Assembly: GCA_020850715.1 (NCBI GenBank)
Contig: JADZED010000001.1
Location: 40,354 to 104,353, forward strand
Length of the DNA stretch: 64,000 nucleotides
Direction of reading: 5' to 3'
Origin: Acidobacteriota bacterium
Lineage (GTDB): Bacteria; Acidobacteriota; Vicinamibacteria; Vicinamibacterales; CAVVIG01
This document shows, in pieces, positions 29,579 through 39,677 of the stretch; the first letter of the stretch is position 1, and each line of letters opens with the position of its first letter. The translations under genes were made by a program, and so were the position numbers. The notes below the pieces were generated by a model. That model had not been told where the DNA came from, ran no database searches, and worked only from the letters and a program-made list of their open reading frames with translations.

Positions 29579-31570
29579 ATGCGCTTCCGCGATCGGACCG
29601 ATGCCGGTCGGCAGCTCGCGGCGAGACTGGGGCGCTTCGCCGGCCGCTCGGATGTGATCGTCCTCGGGCTTCCGCGCGGCGGGATCCCCGTGGCGTCGGA
29701 GATCGCGCGGCAGCTCGGCTCGCCGCTGGATGTCTTCCTGGTCCGCAAACTGGGGGTACCGGGACATGCCGAGCTGGCGATGGGCGCCATCGCCGAGGGC
29801 GGCATCGAGGTGCTCAATCGGGATCTGGTGCGGGATCTCGGCATTCCGCCGCCGCTGGTCCAGCAGGTCGCCGTCCGGGAGCGGCTCGAGCTCGATCGCC
29901 GCGACAAACTGTACCGGGCGGATCGGCAGCCGGCCGCCGTGCGCGATCGCACGGTGATTCTGGTCGACGACGGCCTCGCGACGGGATCGACGATGGAAGC
30001 GGCGATTCTGGCGCTGCGGCGGCGCGGTCCCGCGCGGATCGTCGTAGCCGTTCCGGTCGGTGCGCGAGACACCTGTGCGCGCATGGCCCGGCTTGCCGAC
30101 GAAGTGGTCTGCGGCGCCACGCCCGAGCCGTTCGATGCGGTCGGCCTCTGGTATCAGGACTTCTCGCAGACCACAGACGAGGAGGTGCGGCGGCTGCTCG
30201 CGCCGCCGGCAACCGGACGCTCCGCGTTGCCCGCGGATCCGCCGCGCGGCGCCGCGGCTGTCCTTCGCGATCGGGCGATCGCGCTGCGCGGCGACCCGGC
30301 GCAGTACGACGCGCTCATCGAAGGCGTTGGCGACGCGCGGATCGTCCTGCTCGGCGAAGCGACGCACGGCACGCACGAGTTCTATCGGGAGCGGGCCTTC
30401 ATCACGCGCCGGCTGATTGCGGAGCGAGGGTTCGCGGCGGTCGCGGTCGAGGCCGACTGGCCCGACGCGTACCGCATCAATCGCTACGTCCGGGCCGCCA
30501 GCCGCGACGAGACCGCGGTGCAGGCGCTCGGGGACTTCGGGCGTTTCCCGACCTGGATGTGGCGGAACGCCGACGTGCTCGATTTCGTCGGCTGGCTGCG
30601 CACGCACAACGACGGCCGGCCCCCCGACGCGCGCGCCGGATTCTACGGGCTCGACCTGTACAGCCTTCGGACCTCGATGCAGGCCGTTCTCAGGTACCTC
30701 GATACCGTTGACCCCGACGGCGCGCGGATCGCGCGGCGGCGCTACGGGTGCTTCGATCAGTTCGGCGAGCAGATGCAGGACTACGGCTACGCCTCGAGCT
30801 TCGGGCTGCATCCTTCGTGCGAAGCGGAAGTGGTCTCGCAACTCCTCGACCTGCACCGCCAGCGCGCAGCCTACGCGAGCCGCGACGGCCGCGTCGCACG
30901 CGACGATTTCTTCTTCGCCGAGCAGAACGCGCGTCTCGTGAAGAATGCGGAGGAATACTACCGGACGATGTTCCGCGGGCGCGACGAGTCGTGGAACCTG
31001 CGCGATCGTCACATGGTGGATACGCTGGCGGAGCTGCAGCGGTTTCTCGAGACGATGCGCCCCGGCGCGCGCGTGGTCGTGTGGGCGCACAACTCGCACC
31101 TGGGCGACGCGCGGGCGACCGAGATGGGGCAGCGCGGCGAGCTGAACGTCGGCCAGCTCGTGCGCGAGCGATTCGGGTTGAATGCAGTGCTCGTCGGGTT
31201 CACGACCTACGGCGGCACCGTGACCGCGGCCTCGGAATGGGAGGGCCCGGCGCAGCGCAAGGCGGTCAGGCCCGGGCTGGCCGGGAGCTACGAGCGGCTG
31301 TTCCACGAGGCGGCCATCCCCCGTTTCCTGCTTCCGCTCCGCACCGATCCCGCGCTGGCGTCGGCGCTGGCGGGGCCGCGTCTCGAGCGCGCGATCGGGG
31401 TCTTGTACCTGCCGGAATCCGAGCGCGGCAGCCACTACTTCCACGCCAGACTGCCCGAGCAGTTCGACTACGTTCTCCATTTCGACGAGACCCGCGCGGT
31501 CGAGCCGCTCGAACGGGGCTCGCTGTGGGAGGCCGGCGAGGTCGCGGAGACTTTCCCAACGGGGCTGTGA
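29579..31570 (+). CDS. phosphoribosyltransferase-erythromycin esterase fusion
   Basis: 663 residues, two domains. The N-terminal part (about 1-215) is a type I phosphoribosyltransferase with the PRPP loop VILVDDGLATGSTM and VLGLPRGGIPVA. The C-terminal part (about 235-655) is erythromycin-esterase-like: GEATHGTHEFYRERA, VEADWPDAYRINRY and WAHNSHLGDARATEMG. The same fusion is known from Rv2030c of the Mycobacterium tuberculosis DosR dormancy regulon. The true substrate is unknown; macrolide resistance should not be assumed. A strong sigma-54 promoter and AGGAGG precede it. Confidence 0.88.
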   Translation: MRFRDRTDAGRQLAARLGRFAGRSDVIVLGLPRGGIPVASEIARQLGSPLDVFLVRKLGVPGHAELAMGAIAEGGIEVLNRDLVRDLGIPPPLVQQVAVRERLELDRRDKLYRADRQPAAVRDRTVILVDDGLATGSTMEAAILALRRRGPARIVVAVPVGARDTCARMARLADEVVCGATPEPFDAVGLWYQDFSQTTDEEVRRLLAPPATGRSALPADPPRGAAAVLRDRAIALRGDPAQYDALIEGVGDARIVLLGEATHGTHEFYRERAFITRRLIAERGFAAVAVEADWPDAYRINRYVRAASRDETAVQALGDFGRFPTWMWRNADVLDFVGWLRTHNDGRPPDARAGFYGLDLYSLRTSMQAVLRYLDTVDPDGARIARRRYGCFDQFGEQMQDYGYASSFGLHPSCEAEVVSQLLDLHRQRAAYASRDGRVARDDFFFAEQNARLVKNAEEYYRTMFRGRDESWNLRDRHMVDTLAELQRFLETMRPGARVVVWAHNSHLGDARATEMGQRGELNVGQLVRERFGLNAVLVGFTTYGGTVTAASEWEGPAQRKAVRPGLAGSYERLFHEAAIPRFLLPLRTDPALASALAGPRLERAIGVLYLPESERGSHYFHARLPEQFDYVLHFDETRAVEPLERGSLWEAGEVAETFPTGL

Positions 31571-31572
31571 TC

Positions 31573-32265
31573 ATGAAGACGCCGTTGGAGCGCGGCGCGG
31601 GCATCCAGGAGCGCAGTCGGCGCGCGCGGGCGGGTCCGGTCCAGGTGCCGGTCGGCGGCGACCGATTGAGCGGCGATCTGGTGGTGCCCGCGTCCGCTCG
31701 GGGCCTGGTGCTGTTCGCGCACGGAAGCGGCAGCAGCCGGCTGAGCCCGCGCAATCGATTCGTCGCGCGCGACCTCGAGCGCCGCGCCCTCGCGACGCTG
31801 CTCATCGATCTGCTCACGCCGCTCGAGGAGGCGATCGACGACCGCACCGCCGAGCTGCGCTTCGACATCGGCATGCTCGCGCACCGGCTGGTCTCGATCG
31901 TCGACTGGGTGAAGACGCACGACCAGCTCGCGGCGCTGCCCGTCGGGCTCTTCGGCGCGAGCACGGGTGCCGGCGCCGCCCTGGCGGCGGCCGCGTCGCG
32001 CCCCCTGGAGGTCGCCGCCGTTGTCTCGCGCGGCGGCCGCGCGGACCTGGCCGGCGAGGCCCTGGGACGGGTGCGGGCGCCCACGTTGCTGATCGTCGGC
32101 GGCCTCGACGCGCCGGTGATCGACATGAACCGCAGCGCCATGCGCCGGATGACCGCCGAGGTGCGGCTGGAGATCGTGCCTGGCGCGACGCACCTGTTCC
32201 CGGAGACCGGCGCGCTCGAGCGCGTCGCCGACCTGGCCGGCAACTGGTTCATCGACCACCTGTGA
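31573..32265 (+). CDS. alpha/beta hydrolase (dienelactone hydrolase-like)
   Basis: 230 residues. VLFAHGSGSSRLSPRNR is the oxyanion region, FGASTGAGAAL carries the Ser nucleophile elbow, GGLDAPVID the Asp and PGATHLFPE the His. In soil bacteria and mycobacteria this type is frequently next to, or fused with, phosphoribosyltransferase domains, as here (2-base gap from the fusion gene). Cytoplasmic, substrate unknown. Confidence 0.82.
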   Translation: MKTPLERGAGIQERSRRARAGPVQVPVGGDRLSGDLVVPASARGLVLFAHGSGSSRLSPRNRFVARDLERRALATLLIDLLTPLEEAIDDRTAELRFDIGMLAHRLVSIVDWVKTHDQLAALPVGLFGASTGAGAALAAAASRPLEVAAVVSRGGRADLAGEALGRVRAPTLLIVGGLDAPVIDMNRSAMRRMTAEVRLEIVPGATHLFPETGALERVADLAGNWFIDHL

Positions 32266-32300
32266 AGCTGCGCGGCGCGAACGGCGCCGTGGAGGCCGCC

Positions 32301-33194
32301 ATGATCGAGATTCAGCGCATCCTCTGTCCGGTCGACTTCTCGGAGGCCTCGCGCCATGCGCTCGAGCACGCCGTGGCGGTCGCCAATTGGTACGAGTCCG
32401 AGGTCGCCGCGCTCCACGTGCTCACACCCGCGTTCGTGCCGCAGCCGCCGATCTTCTACACGCCCCCGGCGCCGCCGTCTCGACAGGAGCGGCGGCACGC
32501 TGCCGAGACCGAGTTGCGGCTCTGGCTCGACGCGGCCCGCGCGGACGCCGCCCGCAGCCAGGTGCTCCTCGACGATGGCCAGCCGGCGACCTGCATCCTG
32601 GAACACGCCGGGCGGCTGGCGGCCGGACTGATCGTGATGGGCACGCACGGCCTGAGCGGCTTCGACCGCCTGGTGCTCGGCTCGATCACCGAGAAGGTGC
32701 TGCGCAAGGCGGGCTGTCCGGTCATGACGGTGCCGCCGGCCGCGGCCACGACGGCGAAGGTGCCCTATACGCGGCTGCTGTGTCCGATCGACTTCTCGGA
32801 GTCTTCGCTCCATGCCTTCGGGTTGGCGGTATCGCTGGCCGAGGAGGCGGACGCTCACCTGACGCTGCTGTACGTCCTCGAGCGCCCGAGCAGCGACGCC
32901 CCGCTCGCCGATCCGTTCGAGTCGGCGGAATACAGACGGCGCTCGGCGGAGGACGCACGCCGCCGGCTCGAGGCGCTCGTCACCAGCGAGATGCGCGTCT
33001 GGTGCAAGCCGGAAATCCGCGTCGTCGAGGGCAAGGCCTATCGTAAGATTCTGGACGTGGCCGGGGAGTCCGCCATCGATCTCATCGTCATCGGCGTCCG
33101 GGGGCGCAGCGCGGCCGATCTCGCGATCTTCGGATCGACGACCAACCAGGTCGTGCGCCACGCCGCGTGCCCGGTGCTGACGCGCGTCGCATGA
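32301..33194 (+). CDS. tandem-domain universal stress protein
   Basis: 297 residues, two Usp domains, each starting with the family pattern (RILCPVDFSEASRHAL and RLLCPIDFSESSLHAF). ATP-binding signatures GTHGLSGFDRLVLGS (first) and GVRGRSAADLAIFGS (second) are both largely intact. ATG at 32301 follows GGAGG; a GTG at 32262 is possible but lacks a site. Its stop overlaps the ABC ATPase start (ATGA), so the four genes 29579-34015 are probably one operon. Confidence 0.9.
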   Translation: MIEIQRILCPVDFSEASRHALEHAVAVANWYESEVAALHVLTPAFVPQPPIFYTPPAPPSRQERRHAAETELRLWLDAARADAARSQVLLDDGQPATCILEHAGRLAAGLIVMGTHGLSGFDRLVLGSITEKVLRKAGCPVMTVPPAAATTAKVPYTRLLCPIDFSESSLHAFGLAVSLAEEADAHLTLLYVLERPSSDAPLADPFESAEYRRRSAEDARRRLEALVTSEMRVWCKPEIRVVEGKAYRKILDVAGESAIDLIVIGVRGRSAADLAIFGSTTNQVVRHAACPVLTRVA

Positions 33195-34015
33195 GCGCGC
33201 CGGAGGCGCCGGCGGTCGTCTTCGATCGCGTCTCGTTCGCGTTCGACGCTCACGTGATCCTGCGCGAGGTGAGTTTCACGCTGCCGCGCGGCCGCATGAT
33301 GATCCTGCTCGGCGCGAGCGGCTCCGGCAAGTCGATTCTCTTGAAGCTGATTCTCGGGCTGCTCCGCCCGGATAGCGGCGCCATTCACGTGAACGGCCAC
33401 CGGGTGGACACCATGAGCGAGCGCGATCTGCTCGTCTTGCGGGCCGACATCGGCATGCTGTTCCAGGAGAGTGCGCTGTTCGATTCGCTGACGGTGGCGG
33501 AGAATGTCGGCTACCGTCTGGACGAGGAGACCGAGACCACTGAAGATCAGGTGCGCCAGCGCGTTCAGGAGGTGCTGGGTTTCATCGGCCTTGGCGACTA
33601 CACCGAGCGGATGCCGTCGGAGCTGTCGGGCGGCCAGCGCCGCCGCGTCGCCATTGCACGGGCGATGGCGTCGAAGCCGCGGCTGCTGCTGTTCGACGAT
33701 CCGACAACCGGGCTCGATCCGCTCACGGCGACGACGGTGGACGACGAGATCGTGAAGCTGCGCGACCTGGAGCAGGTCGCCTCGATCGTCGTGACCCACC
33801 AGATTCGCGACGCCTACTACGTGGCGCAGCACCAGGCGGTGCGGACGCCCGGCGGCGGGTTCGAGATCGTGGAGGTCGGCGGGGGCGCGAGCCGCGCGGA
33901 CTTCATGGTGCTGCACGACGGGGAGATCCGCTTCGAAGGCAGCGGCCCGGAGTTGCTGGCGTCGCAGGATGGCTACCTGAAGGAATTCCTCTTCATGACG
34001 CTTCCGCCCTGGTAG
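33191..34015 (+). CDS. ABC transporter ATPase, MlaF-like
   Basis: 274 residues. Walker A GASGSGKS, Q-loop LFQESALFDSLT, signature LSGGQRRR, Walker B LLLFDDPTTGLDP and switch His in VVTHQ are all present. The LFQESALFDSLTVAENV segment is typical of the MlaF group, which powers phospholipid transport between membranes. There is an unusual insertion of about 20 residues after the switch His (VRTPGGGFEIVEVGGG). No permease or MCE gene is in the window, so partners are encoded elsewhere. Its last 23 bases overlap the convergent kinase gene. Confidence 0.85.
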   Translation: MSAPEAPAVVFDRVSFAFDAHVILREVSFTLPRGRMMILLGASGSGKSILLKLILGLLRPDSGAIHVNGHRVDTMSERDLLVLRADIGMLFQESALFDSLTVAENVGYRLDEETETTEDQVRQRVQEVLGFIGLGDYTERMPSELSGGQRRRVAIARAMASKPRLLLFDDPTTGLDPLTATTVDDEIVKLRDLEQVASIVVTHQIRDAYYVAQHQAVRTPGGGFEIVEVGGGASRADFMVLHDGEIRFEGSGPELLASQDGYLKEFLFMTLPPW

Positions 34016-35987
34016 CCTGCGGCCCGGGCGCGGCCCGGCCCGGCCGGCCGGCGTCGAGGCACTCGCGGACCTTCCGGGCCAGCTCCTGCGGCGTGAACGG
34101 CTTGCCGAGAAACCAGGTCCGCCGCGAATCGCACCGGTCCGACAGCAGCGTGCTCGGAAAGCCCGAGACGTAGAGCACCCTCGCCTCCGGACGCGCGATC
34201 ACGACCCGCTGGGCGACGTCGGGTCCGCTGAGCGCCGGCATGATCACGTCGGTGATGAGCAGGTCGATCGGGCCGTCGTGCGCGTCGGCGAGCCGCGCCG
34301 CGTGGGGCGCATCAGACGCCTCGAGCACGGTGTAGCCGTAGCGTTCCAGCCCCTTGCGGATCATCGAGCGCACATCGGTTTCGTCTTCCGCGAGCAGGAT
34401 CGTCTCACTGCCTTCGAGGCGCTGCGCCCCGGCGGAGGCCTCGCCGGCCCGGGCTGCAGCGCCGGCGTGCCGCGGCCAGAAGATGGTGATCCGCGTGCCG
34501 TCGCCCGGGCGAGAATCGATCGTGATGGCCCCGCCGTTCTGCTTCACGATGCCATAGACGATCGCCAGCCCCAGGCCGGTACCCTTGCCCTGAGGCTTGG
34601 TCGTGAAGAACGGCTCGAAGGCGTGCGCCAGCACCTCGGGCGTCATGCCGCAGCCGGTGTCGTGGATCGTCAGGCACACGTAGTCGCCGGCCACCGCGCC
34701 TGCGTGCGCGCGCGCAAAGCCCTCGTCCAGCGTCGCGTTCGCGGTGCTGATCGTCAATCGCCCTCCCTTGGCCATCGCGTCGCGCGCGTTGACGGCGAGG
34801 TTGACCAGCACCTGTTCGATCTGGCCGGCATCGGCGACGATGGGCCAGAGCGCCGGCTCGGTGACCAGGACCAGCTCGAGATCCTCGCCGAGCAGTCGCG
34901 CCAGCATCTTGTGGGTTTCGCCCGTCAACGCGTTGAGGTCGACCTGCTGCGGCGACATCGGCTGCCTCCGGCTGAAGGCGAGCAGCTGCCGTGTCAGCCG
35001 CGTCGCACGCTCGCCGGCCTTCACCACCTCCTGGAGATCGGCGAGCAGGGCGGGAGCGGCCGCCTCGAGTCCCTCGCGAACGAAGTCGGCGTAGCCCAGG
35101 ATCGCCGTGAGCAGGTTGTTGAAGTCGTGCGCGATGCCGCCGGCGAGCCGGCCCACCGCCTCCATCTTCTGGGCCTGAAGGAGCTCGCGCTCGAGCGTCT
35201 TCCGGTCCGTGACCTCGCGCGCCACCCCCATCACGGCGTGCGGACGCAACCCGCCGTTCATGATTGGCGCGAGCGACGTTTCCAGGAAGATCTGGCCCCG
35301 CGGCGTCTGGAAGGCATCCTCCACGAAGCACGGCTGGGCAGTGTCGAAGACCGGCGCGAGCCGGCGCCACATGTCGGCGGCAGTGTCGGCCTGGAAGACC
35401 TCGTCGAGCCGACGTCCGATGATGTCGGCCGCGCTCGCCTTGCCGAACTGCGCGGCGCTCACGCCGTTGACGTATTCGACCCGCCCCAGATGGTCGACGA
35501 TGAAGATCCCGTCGCGCGCCGTGTCGGCGAGCGTTCGATAGCGCTGCTCGCTCTCGCTCAGCGCCGCCTGCGTCGCGCGCTGCGCCGTGACGTCGCGCTG
35601 GACGGCCACGTATCCCTCGACGACGCCCCCATCGATGACGATCGGGTTGATGACCGCCTCGATGAACAGCAGCTCGCCGCTCTTCGTCCGGTTCTGGAAG
35701 TCCCGCCGGACGGTCGCTCCGGCCTTCAACTGCGCCCAGAACGCCGAGTACTCCTCGAGTGACGTCGTTCCGCTCTTCAGCAGCCGGGGTGTCGTCTGCC
35801 CGACGACCTCCGCCGCCGTGTATCCGTAGACCCGCTCGAACTGCGGGTTCACGTAGGTGAACGTTCCTGCCTCGTCGGTGGTGAAGATGATCTCGCCGGA
35901 TGCCTCGATGGCAAGGCGGAGCCGGCGCAGTTCCTCGGGTTTAGGGCCGGTTCTTCCAGGCACGCGCCACGTGGAGGGATTGGTCAT
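33993..35987 (-). CDS. hybrid PAS-PAS sensor kinase with receiver
   Basis: 664 residues, no membrane segment. PAS 1 (about 20-135, FTYVNPQFERVYGYTAAEVV), PAS 2 (about 148-262), HisKA (phospho-acceptor in LAGGIAHDFNNLL), HATPase_c (NLAVNARDAM, DTGCGM, GKGTGLGLAIV) and a C-terminal receiver (DLLITDVIMPALSG). Such cytoplasmic hybrids often pass phosphate to a separate receiver or Hpt protein. No Fe-S or haem ligands are obvious in the PAS domains. It overlaps the end of the ABC ATPase gene by 23 bases on the opposite strand. Confidence 0.9.
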   Translation of the reverse strand: MTNPSTWRVPGRTGPKPEELRRLRLAIEASGEIIFTTDEAGTFTYVNPQFERVYGYTAAEVVGQTTPRLLKSGTTSLEEYSAFWAQLKAGATVRRDFQNRTKSGELLFIEAVINPIVIDGGVVEGYVAVQRDVTAQRATQAALSESEQRYRTLADTARDGIFIVDHLGRVEYVNGVSAAQFGKASAADIIGRRLDEVFQADTAADMWRRLAPVFDTAQPCFVEDAFQTPRGQIFLETSLAPIMNGGLRPHAVMGVAREVTDRKTLERELLQAQKMEAVGRLAGGIAHDFNNLLTAILGYADFVREGLEAAAPALLADLQEVVKAGERATRLTRQLLAFSRRQPMSPQQVDLNALTGETHKMLARLLGEDLELVLVTEPALWPIVADAGQIEQVLVNLAVNARDAMAKGGRLTISTANATLDEGFARAHAGAVAGDYVCLTIHDTGCGMTPEVLAHAFEPFFTTKPQGKGTGLGLAIVYGIVKQNGGAITIDSRPGDGTRITIFWPRHAGAAARAGEASAGAQRLEGSETILLAEDETDVRSMIRKGLERYGYTVLEASDAPHAARLADAHDGPIDLLITDVIMPALSGPDVAQRVVIARPEARVLYVSGFPSTLLSDRCDSRRTWFLGKPFTPQELARKVRECLDAGRPGRAAPGPQATRAEAS

Positions 35988-36306
35988 CGGTCAGGACAGG
36001 TCTCGAGAGCCTCGCGGCGGTCGCATGGCAAGAGCAGTACCGCGCGCCAGGCTCCCTTCGGGAGAGGATTCATGGGGGAACGGCGTCACCGCATCGACGG
36101 CCCACCGGCACGTGCGCGGGGAATTCCCCGTGCGCCGGGAATTAATCAGGGCCGCCGCGGCCTTCTCGCCGTGAGCCTGGCCGTTGCGTCGAAGTACCGT
36201 ACCAGGGCGTTGATCCAGCATCCAGCGTGGCGACACACGGTCGGTTGGCGGACGGCCCCGGGCTTGCTCCGGCCTGCGGGGCGCGAGTACTGTAGACGCG
36301 CGTCTC
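35988..36306. other. intergenic region with a 14-base palindrome
   Basis: 319 bases between the divergent hybrid kinase and the cytochrome b gene. It holds a perfect palindrome CGGGGAATTCCCCG (36117-36130) flanked by direct GTGCGC copies, and a sigma-54-like promoter at 36253-36268. Short open frames in it are not protein-like. Confidence 0.5.
36253..36268 (+). promoter_or_regulatory. candidate sigma-54 promoter of the molybdopterin oxidoreductase operon
   Basis: CGGCCCC-GGGC-TTGCT keeps GG-C at -24 and TTGCT at -12 with correct spacing. The start would be near 36279, 28 bases before the ATG. The palindrome at 36117-36130 lies about 155 bases upstream of that. Confidence 0.5.
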
Positions 36307-37401
36307 ATGCCGCGCGCTTCGTCCGACAAGTCCATCGCCGCTGCCTGGGGACTGCTCAGCGCCGCGATCCTGGCCGGATTGGTCGTGGTCGGCTCCCGCA
36401 GCCTCGCCCGCTTCGACGCGGCCCTCGTCGGCTACACCTTCGCCACGCTCTTTGCGACCTTCGCCATCACGTATCGCTACGCGATGTGGCTCCGGCGGCC
36501 GCCGACCCGGTTGTACTGGCGCCGCGGCTGGTCGGTCTTCCTCACCCCCGCCTACCTCCGCGCCAATATCGTGGAGGCCGTGCGCCGCTTCACGCTGGCG
36601 TTCGCGGCCAATCGCTTCATCTTCCGGCGCGGGCGGCTGCGCGGGGCCGCGCACTGGCTCATCATGTGGGGCTGCGTGCTGGCCGCGGCCATCACGTTCC
36701 CCCTGGTCTGGGGCTGGATCCACTTCGAGACGCTGCCCGGCCGGCTCGATCTCTACAGGGTGTACGTCTTCGGCTTTCCCGTCCAGACGTTCCCGATCGA
36801 ATCGGCATACGCCTTCATCGTCTTTCATGGGCTCGTCTGGGCGGCGTTCCTCGTGATCGCCGGCGTGATGCTCGCGTTCCGCCGCCGCATGGTCGATCAC
36901 GGCGCGGCGACGCTGCAGATGTTCGCGCAGGACATCCTGCCGCTGGTGCTGCTGTTCGCCATCAGCGTGACCGGCCTGATGCTCACCGCGAGCTACACGT
37001 GGATGAAGGGGTATGCGTACGACTTTCTCGCCATCCTCCACGCCATCACCGTCATCGTCGCCCTCCTGTATCTGCCTTTCGGCAAGCTGTTTCACATCTT
37101 CCAGCGGCCGGCGCAGATCGGTGTGAGCTTCTACAAGGACGCGGGCGCAGGCGGCGAGCAGGCGATCTGCCGCCGGTGCGCGCGGCCGTATGCCCCCTTG
37201 ATGATGGTGCGCGATCTGATCGCGGTCGAGCGCGACCTCGGCTTCTCCTACGAAATGCCCGGCGCCGGCGAGCAGGGCGGGGGCGCTGCCGCCGGGACCG
37301 GCGTGTCGCACTACCAGCAGATCTGCCCGCGTTGCCGGCGCGCGCTGTACGGCCTGGCCCAGGGGCGCACGTGGGCCGGCGGCGCGGCGGTGCCGGAGTA
37401 A
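36307..37401 (+). CDS. membrane cytochrome b-like subunit with zinc-ribbon tail
   Basis: 364 residues with about six membrane helices. His residues in [13 protein letters not shown] and [25 protein letters not shown] resemble the haem-bearing helices of NarI-type subunits. The C-terminal 90 residues are soluble and carry two CxxC pairs ([11 protein letters not shown] and [10 protein letters not shown]), a probable metal-binding ribbon. It is the first gene of an operon with a molybdopterin enzyme, so it probably anchors that enzyme and exchanges electrons with quinone. A narI annotation is not safe. Confidence 0.7.
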   Translation: MPRASSDKSIAAAWGLLSAAILAGLVVVGSRSLARFDAALVGYTFATLFATFAITYRYAMWLRRPPTRLYWRRGWSVFLTPAYLRANIVEAVRRFTLAFAANRFIFRRGRLRGAAHWLIMWGCVLAAAITFPLVWGWIHFETLPGRLDLYRVYVFGFPVQTFPIESAYAFIVFHGLVWAAFLVIAGVMLAFRRRMVDHGAATLQMFAQDILPLVLLFAISVTGLMLTASYTWMKGYAYDFLAILHAITVIVALLYLPFGKLFHIFQRPAQIGVSFYKDAGAGGEQAICRRCARPYAPLMMVRDLIAVERDLGFSYEMPGAGEQGGGAAAGTGVSHYQQICPRCRRALYGLAQGRTWAGGAAVPE

Positions 37402-37402
37402 C

Positions 37403-39673
37403 GTGGCCACGATCCCGGCCGACGAGCTGCGCATCATCGAACGGTTCGGCCCCCACCGGTCCGCGGTCGATGCGGTCCGGCAATCGACGAGCGCCGAGCC
37501 GGAGCGGCTCGTCAAGACGCACTGCTGCTTCTGCGGCCAGCAGTGCGGCGTGCAGCTGAAGGTGCGCGGCAACGAGGTGATCGGCTTCGAGCCGTGGGAG
37601 GAGTTTCCCTTCAACCGCGGCATGCTCTGCCCGAAGGGGGTCAAGCGCTATCTGCAGGGTGCGCATCCGGATCGGCTGCTCACGGCGCTGCAGCGCGATC
37701 CCTCATCGGCCCACGGGTTCAGTCCGCTGGCCTACGGCGATGCCATCGCGCGCGCCGCCGCCGGAATCGGCCGCATTCAGCAGGCGTACGGTCCCGCGTC
37801 GATCGCCCTGCTCAGCGGGGCGAGCCTGACGACGGAGAAGACCTACCTGATGGGGAAGTTCGCACGCGTCTGCCTGCGGACTCCCTATATCGACTACAAC
37901 GGCCGGCTCTGCATGGTCAGCGCCGGCGCGGCGAACAAGAAGGCGTTCGGCATCGACCGGACCACGAGCCCGTGGTCGGACATGATCGGCACCGGCGTCA
38001 TCTGGGTGGCGGGATCGAACGTCGCCGAGTGCTCGCCGATCACCACCAACTACCTGTGGCAGGCGCGCGAGCAGGGCGCGAAGATCATCGTGCAGGATCC
38101 CCGCATCACGCCGGTGGCGCGGACCTGCGACCTGTACCTGCCGGTCCGGCCCGGGCGGGATGCCGCGCTCTTCGCGGGCGTGCTCCACCTGCTGATCGAG
38201 CGCGGCTGGATCGATCGCGAATTCATCGAAGCCCACACGGTTGGTTTCGACGAGGTGGCCGAGTACTGCCGGCAGTGGACGCCGGCGCGCACGGCGGCCG
38301 TCACCGGTGTGCCCGAGCGATCCCTGCAGCAGGCTTCCGAGCTCTGGGGCACGGCGGCCTCGAGCTTCATGCTCCACGCCCGCGGCATCGAGCATCACTC
38401 CAACGGGGTGCAGAACGCGCTCGGCGCGATCAATCTGGTGCTGGCGACCGGCCGCATCGGGACGCCGAGGAGCGGCTACGGAACGATCACCGGTCAGGCC
38501 AACGGCCAGGGCGGACGCGAGCACGGGCAGAAATGCGATCAGCTGCCCGGCTGGCGTGACATCGCAAACCCGGAACACCGCCGCCACATCGCCGGCATCT
38601 GGGGAATCGACGAGGCGGATCTGCCGGGGGCCGGCGTCGACGCCTACGAGCTGTTCCGCAAGATCGACGCGGGCGAGATCAAGGCGCTGCTGTCGATCTG
38701 CTTCAATCCGAAGGTCTCGCTGCCCGACAGCGGCTTGGTCTCGCGCGCCCTCGAGAAGCTCGAATTCTACGTGGCGATCGACTTCTTCCTCAACGAGACG
38801 GCGCGCCACGCCGACCTCGTGCTGCCCGGCAGCCTGCAGGAGGAAGACGAAGGGACGGTCACGCAGGTGGAAGGGCGCGTGATCCGGATCAACAAGGCGA
38901 TCGATCCGCCGGGCGAGGCGCGCCAGGACTGGCGCATCGTCCAGGACCTGGCCGCCGCCCTCGGGCGCCCGCACGGGTTCACGTTCACCGGTCCGCGCGA
39001 CATCTTCGACGAACTGCGGCGTGCCAGCAAGGGGGGCGTGGCCGACTACTCGGGGATCACCTACGAGAAGGTCGAGACCCGGATGGGCGTGTTCTGGCCC
39101 TGCTACAGCGAGGATCCGCGGACGGGCCGGCCGCTCGATCACGGCGGCACGCCGCGGCTGTTCGAGCGCGGGAGCTACAACCCGATCGCGCGCGGGCAGG
39201 GGCCGTTCTATTTTCCCGATGGCAAGGCGCGCTTCAACCTGGCCGAGCATCGCCCCGCGGTCGACGATGCGGGCGAGGAGTATCCGCTGTTCCTGACGAC
39301 CGGGCGGGTGGTGAGCCAGTTCCTGTCGGGCACGCAGACGCGCCGGATCGATCCGCTCGTGCGGCAGTATCCGGAGCCGCGGATGGAGATGCACCCGCGG
39401 CTGGCCGCGAAGCTCGGGATTGCCGACGGCGACTGGGCCGAAGCGGAGACGCGGCGCGGGATGATCGCGCTGCGGGCGATGGTCGTGACGACGATCCGGC
39501 CCGACACGATCTTCATTCCGTACCACTGGCCCGGCGAGAAGAGCGTGAACCGGCTGACGGTGGCGGCACAGGATCCGATCAGCCGGATCCCGCAGTACAA
39601 GGTGTGCGGCTGCCGGGTGCGCAAGGCCGCCGGCCCGCCCGCCTATGCCGCGATCCTGGAACCCCAGCAGTAG
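37403..39673 (+). CDS. molybdopterin oxidoreductase, Nap/Nas nitrate reductase-like
   Basis: 756 residues from GTG. N-terminal 4Fe-4S site with Cys41, Cys44, Cys48 and Cys76 ([10 protein letters not shown] and [10 protein letters not shown]). Cys170 in [12 protein letters not shown] is the expected molybdenum ligand, as in NapA and NasA. Further motifs: [23 protein letters not shown] and a C-terminal MoCo domain ([18 protein letters not shown]). There is no Tat signal, so the subunit is cytoplasmic. Nitrate is the likeliest substrate given narK in the same gene run, but other oxyanions or formate cannot be excluded. The start is one base after the previous stop. Confidence 0.82.
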   Translation: MATIPADELRIIERFGPHRSAVDAVRQSTSAEPERLVKTHCCFCGQQCGVQLKVRGNEVIGFEPWEEFPFNRGMLCPKGVKRYLQGAHPDRLLTALQRDPSSAHGFSPLAYGDAIARAAAGIGRIQQAYGPASIALLSGASLTTEKTYLMGKFARVCLRTPYIDYNGRLCMVSAGAANKKAFGIDRTTSPWSDMIGTGVIWVAGSNVAECSPITTNYLWQAREQGAKIIVQDPRITPVARTCDLYLPVRPGRDAALFAGVLHLLIERGWIDREFIEAHTVGFDEVAEYCRQWTPARTAAVTGVPERSLQQASELWGTAASSFMLHARGIEHHSNGVQNALGAINLVLATGRIGTPRSGYGTITGQANGQGGREHGQKCDQLPGWRDIANPEHRRHIAGIWGIDEADLPGAGVDAYELFRKIDAGEIKALLSICFNPKVSLPDSGLVSRALEKLEFYVAIDFFLNETARHADLVLPGSLQEEDEGTVTQVEGRVIRINKAIDPPGEARQDWRIVQDLAAALGRPHGFTFTGPRDIFDELRRASKGGVADYSGITYEKVETRMGVFWPCYSEDPRTGRPLDHGGTPRLFERGSYNPIARGQGPFYFPDGKARFNLAEHRPAVDDAGEEYPLFLTTGRVVSQFLSGTQTRRIDPLVRQYPEPRMEMHPRLAAKLGIADGDWAEAETRRGMIALRAMVVTTIRPDTIFIPYHWPGEKSVNRLTVAAQDPISRIPQYKVCGCRVRKAAGPPAYAAILEPQQ

Positions 39674-39677
39674 CGCG

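Noticed and set aside
29579..31570. Reading the fusion protein as a macrolide resistance gene
   Set aside because: The esterase-like domain is fused to a phosphoribosyltransferase in a stress operon; this branch is not known to hydrolyse macrolides.
36307..37401. Calling the cytochrome b-like gene narI
   Set aside because: Helix number, the zinc-ribbon tail and the operon partner differ; the real NarI is at 51304.
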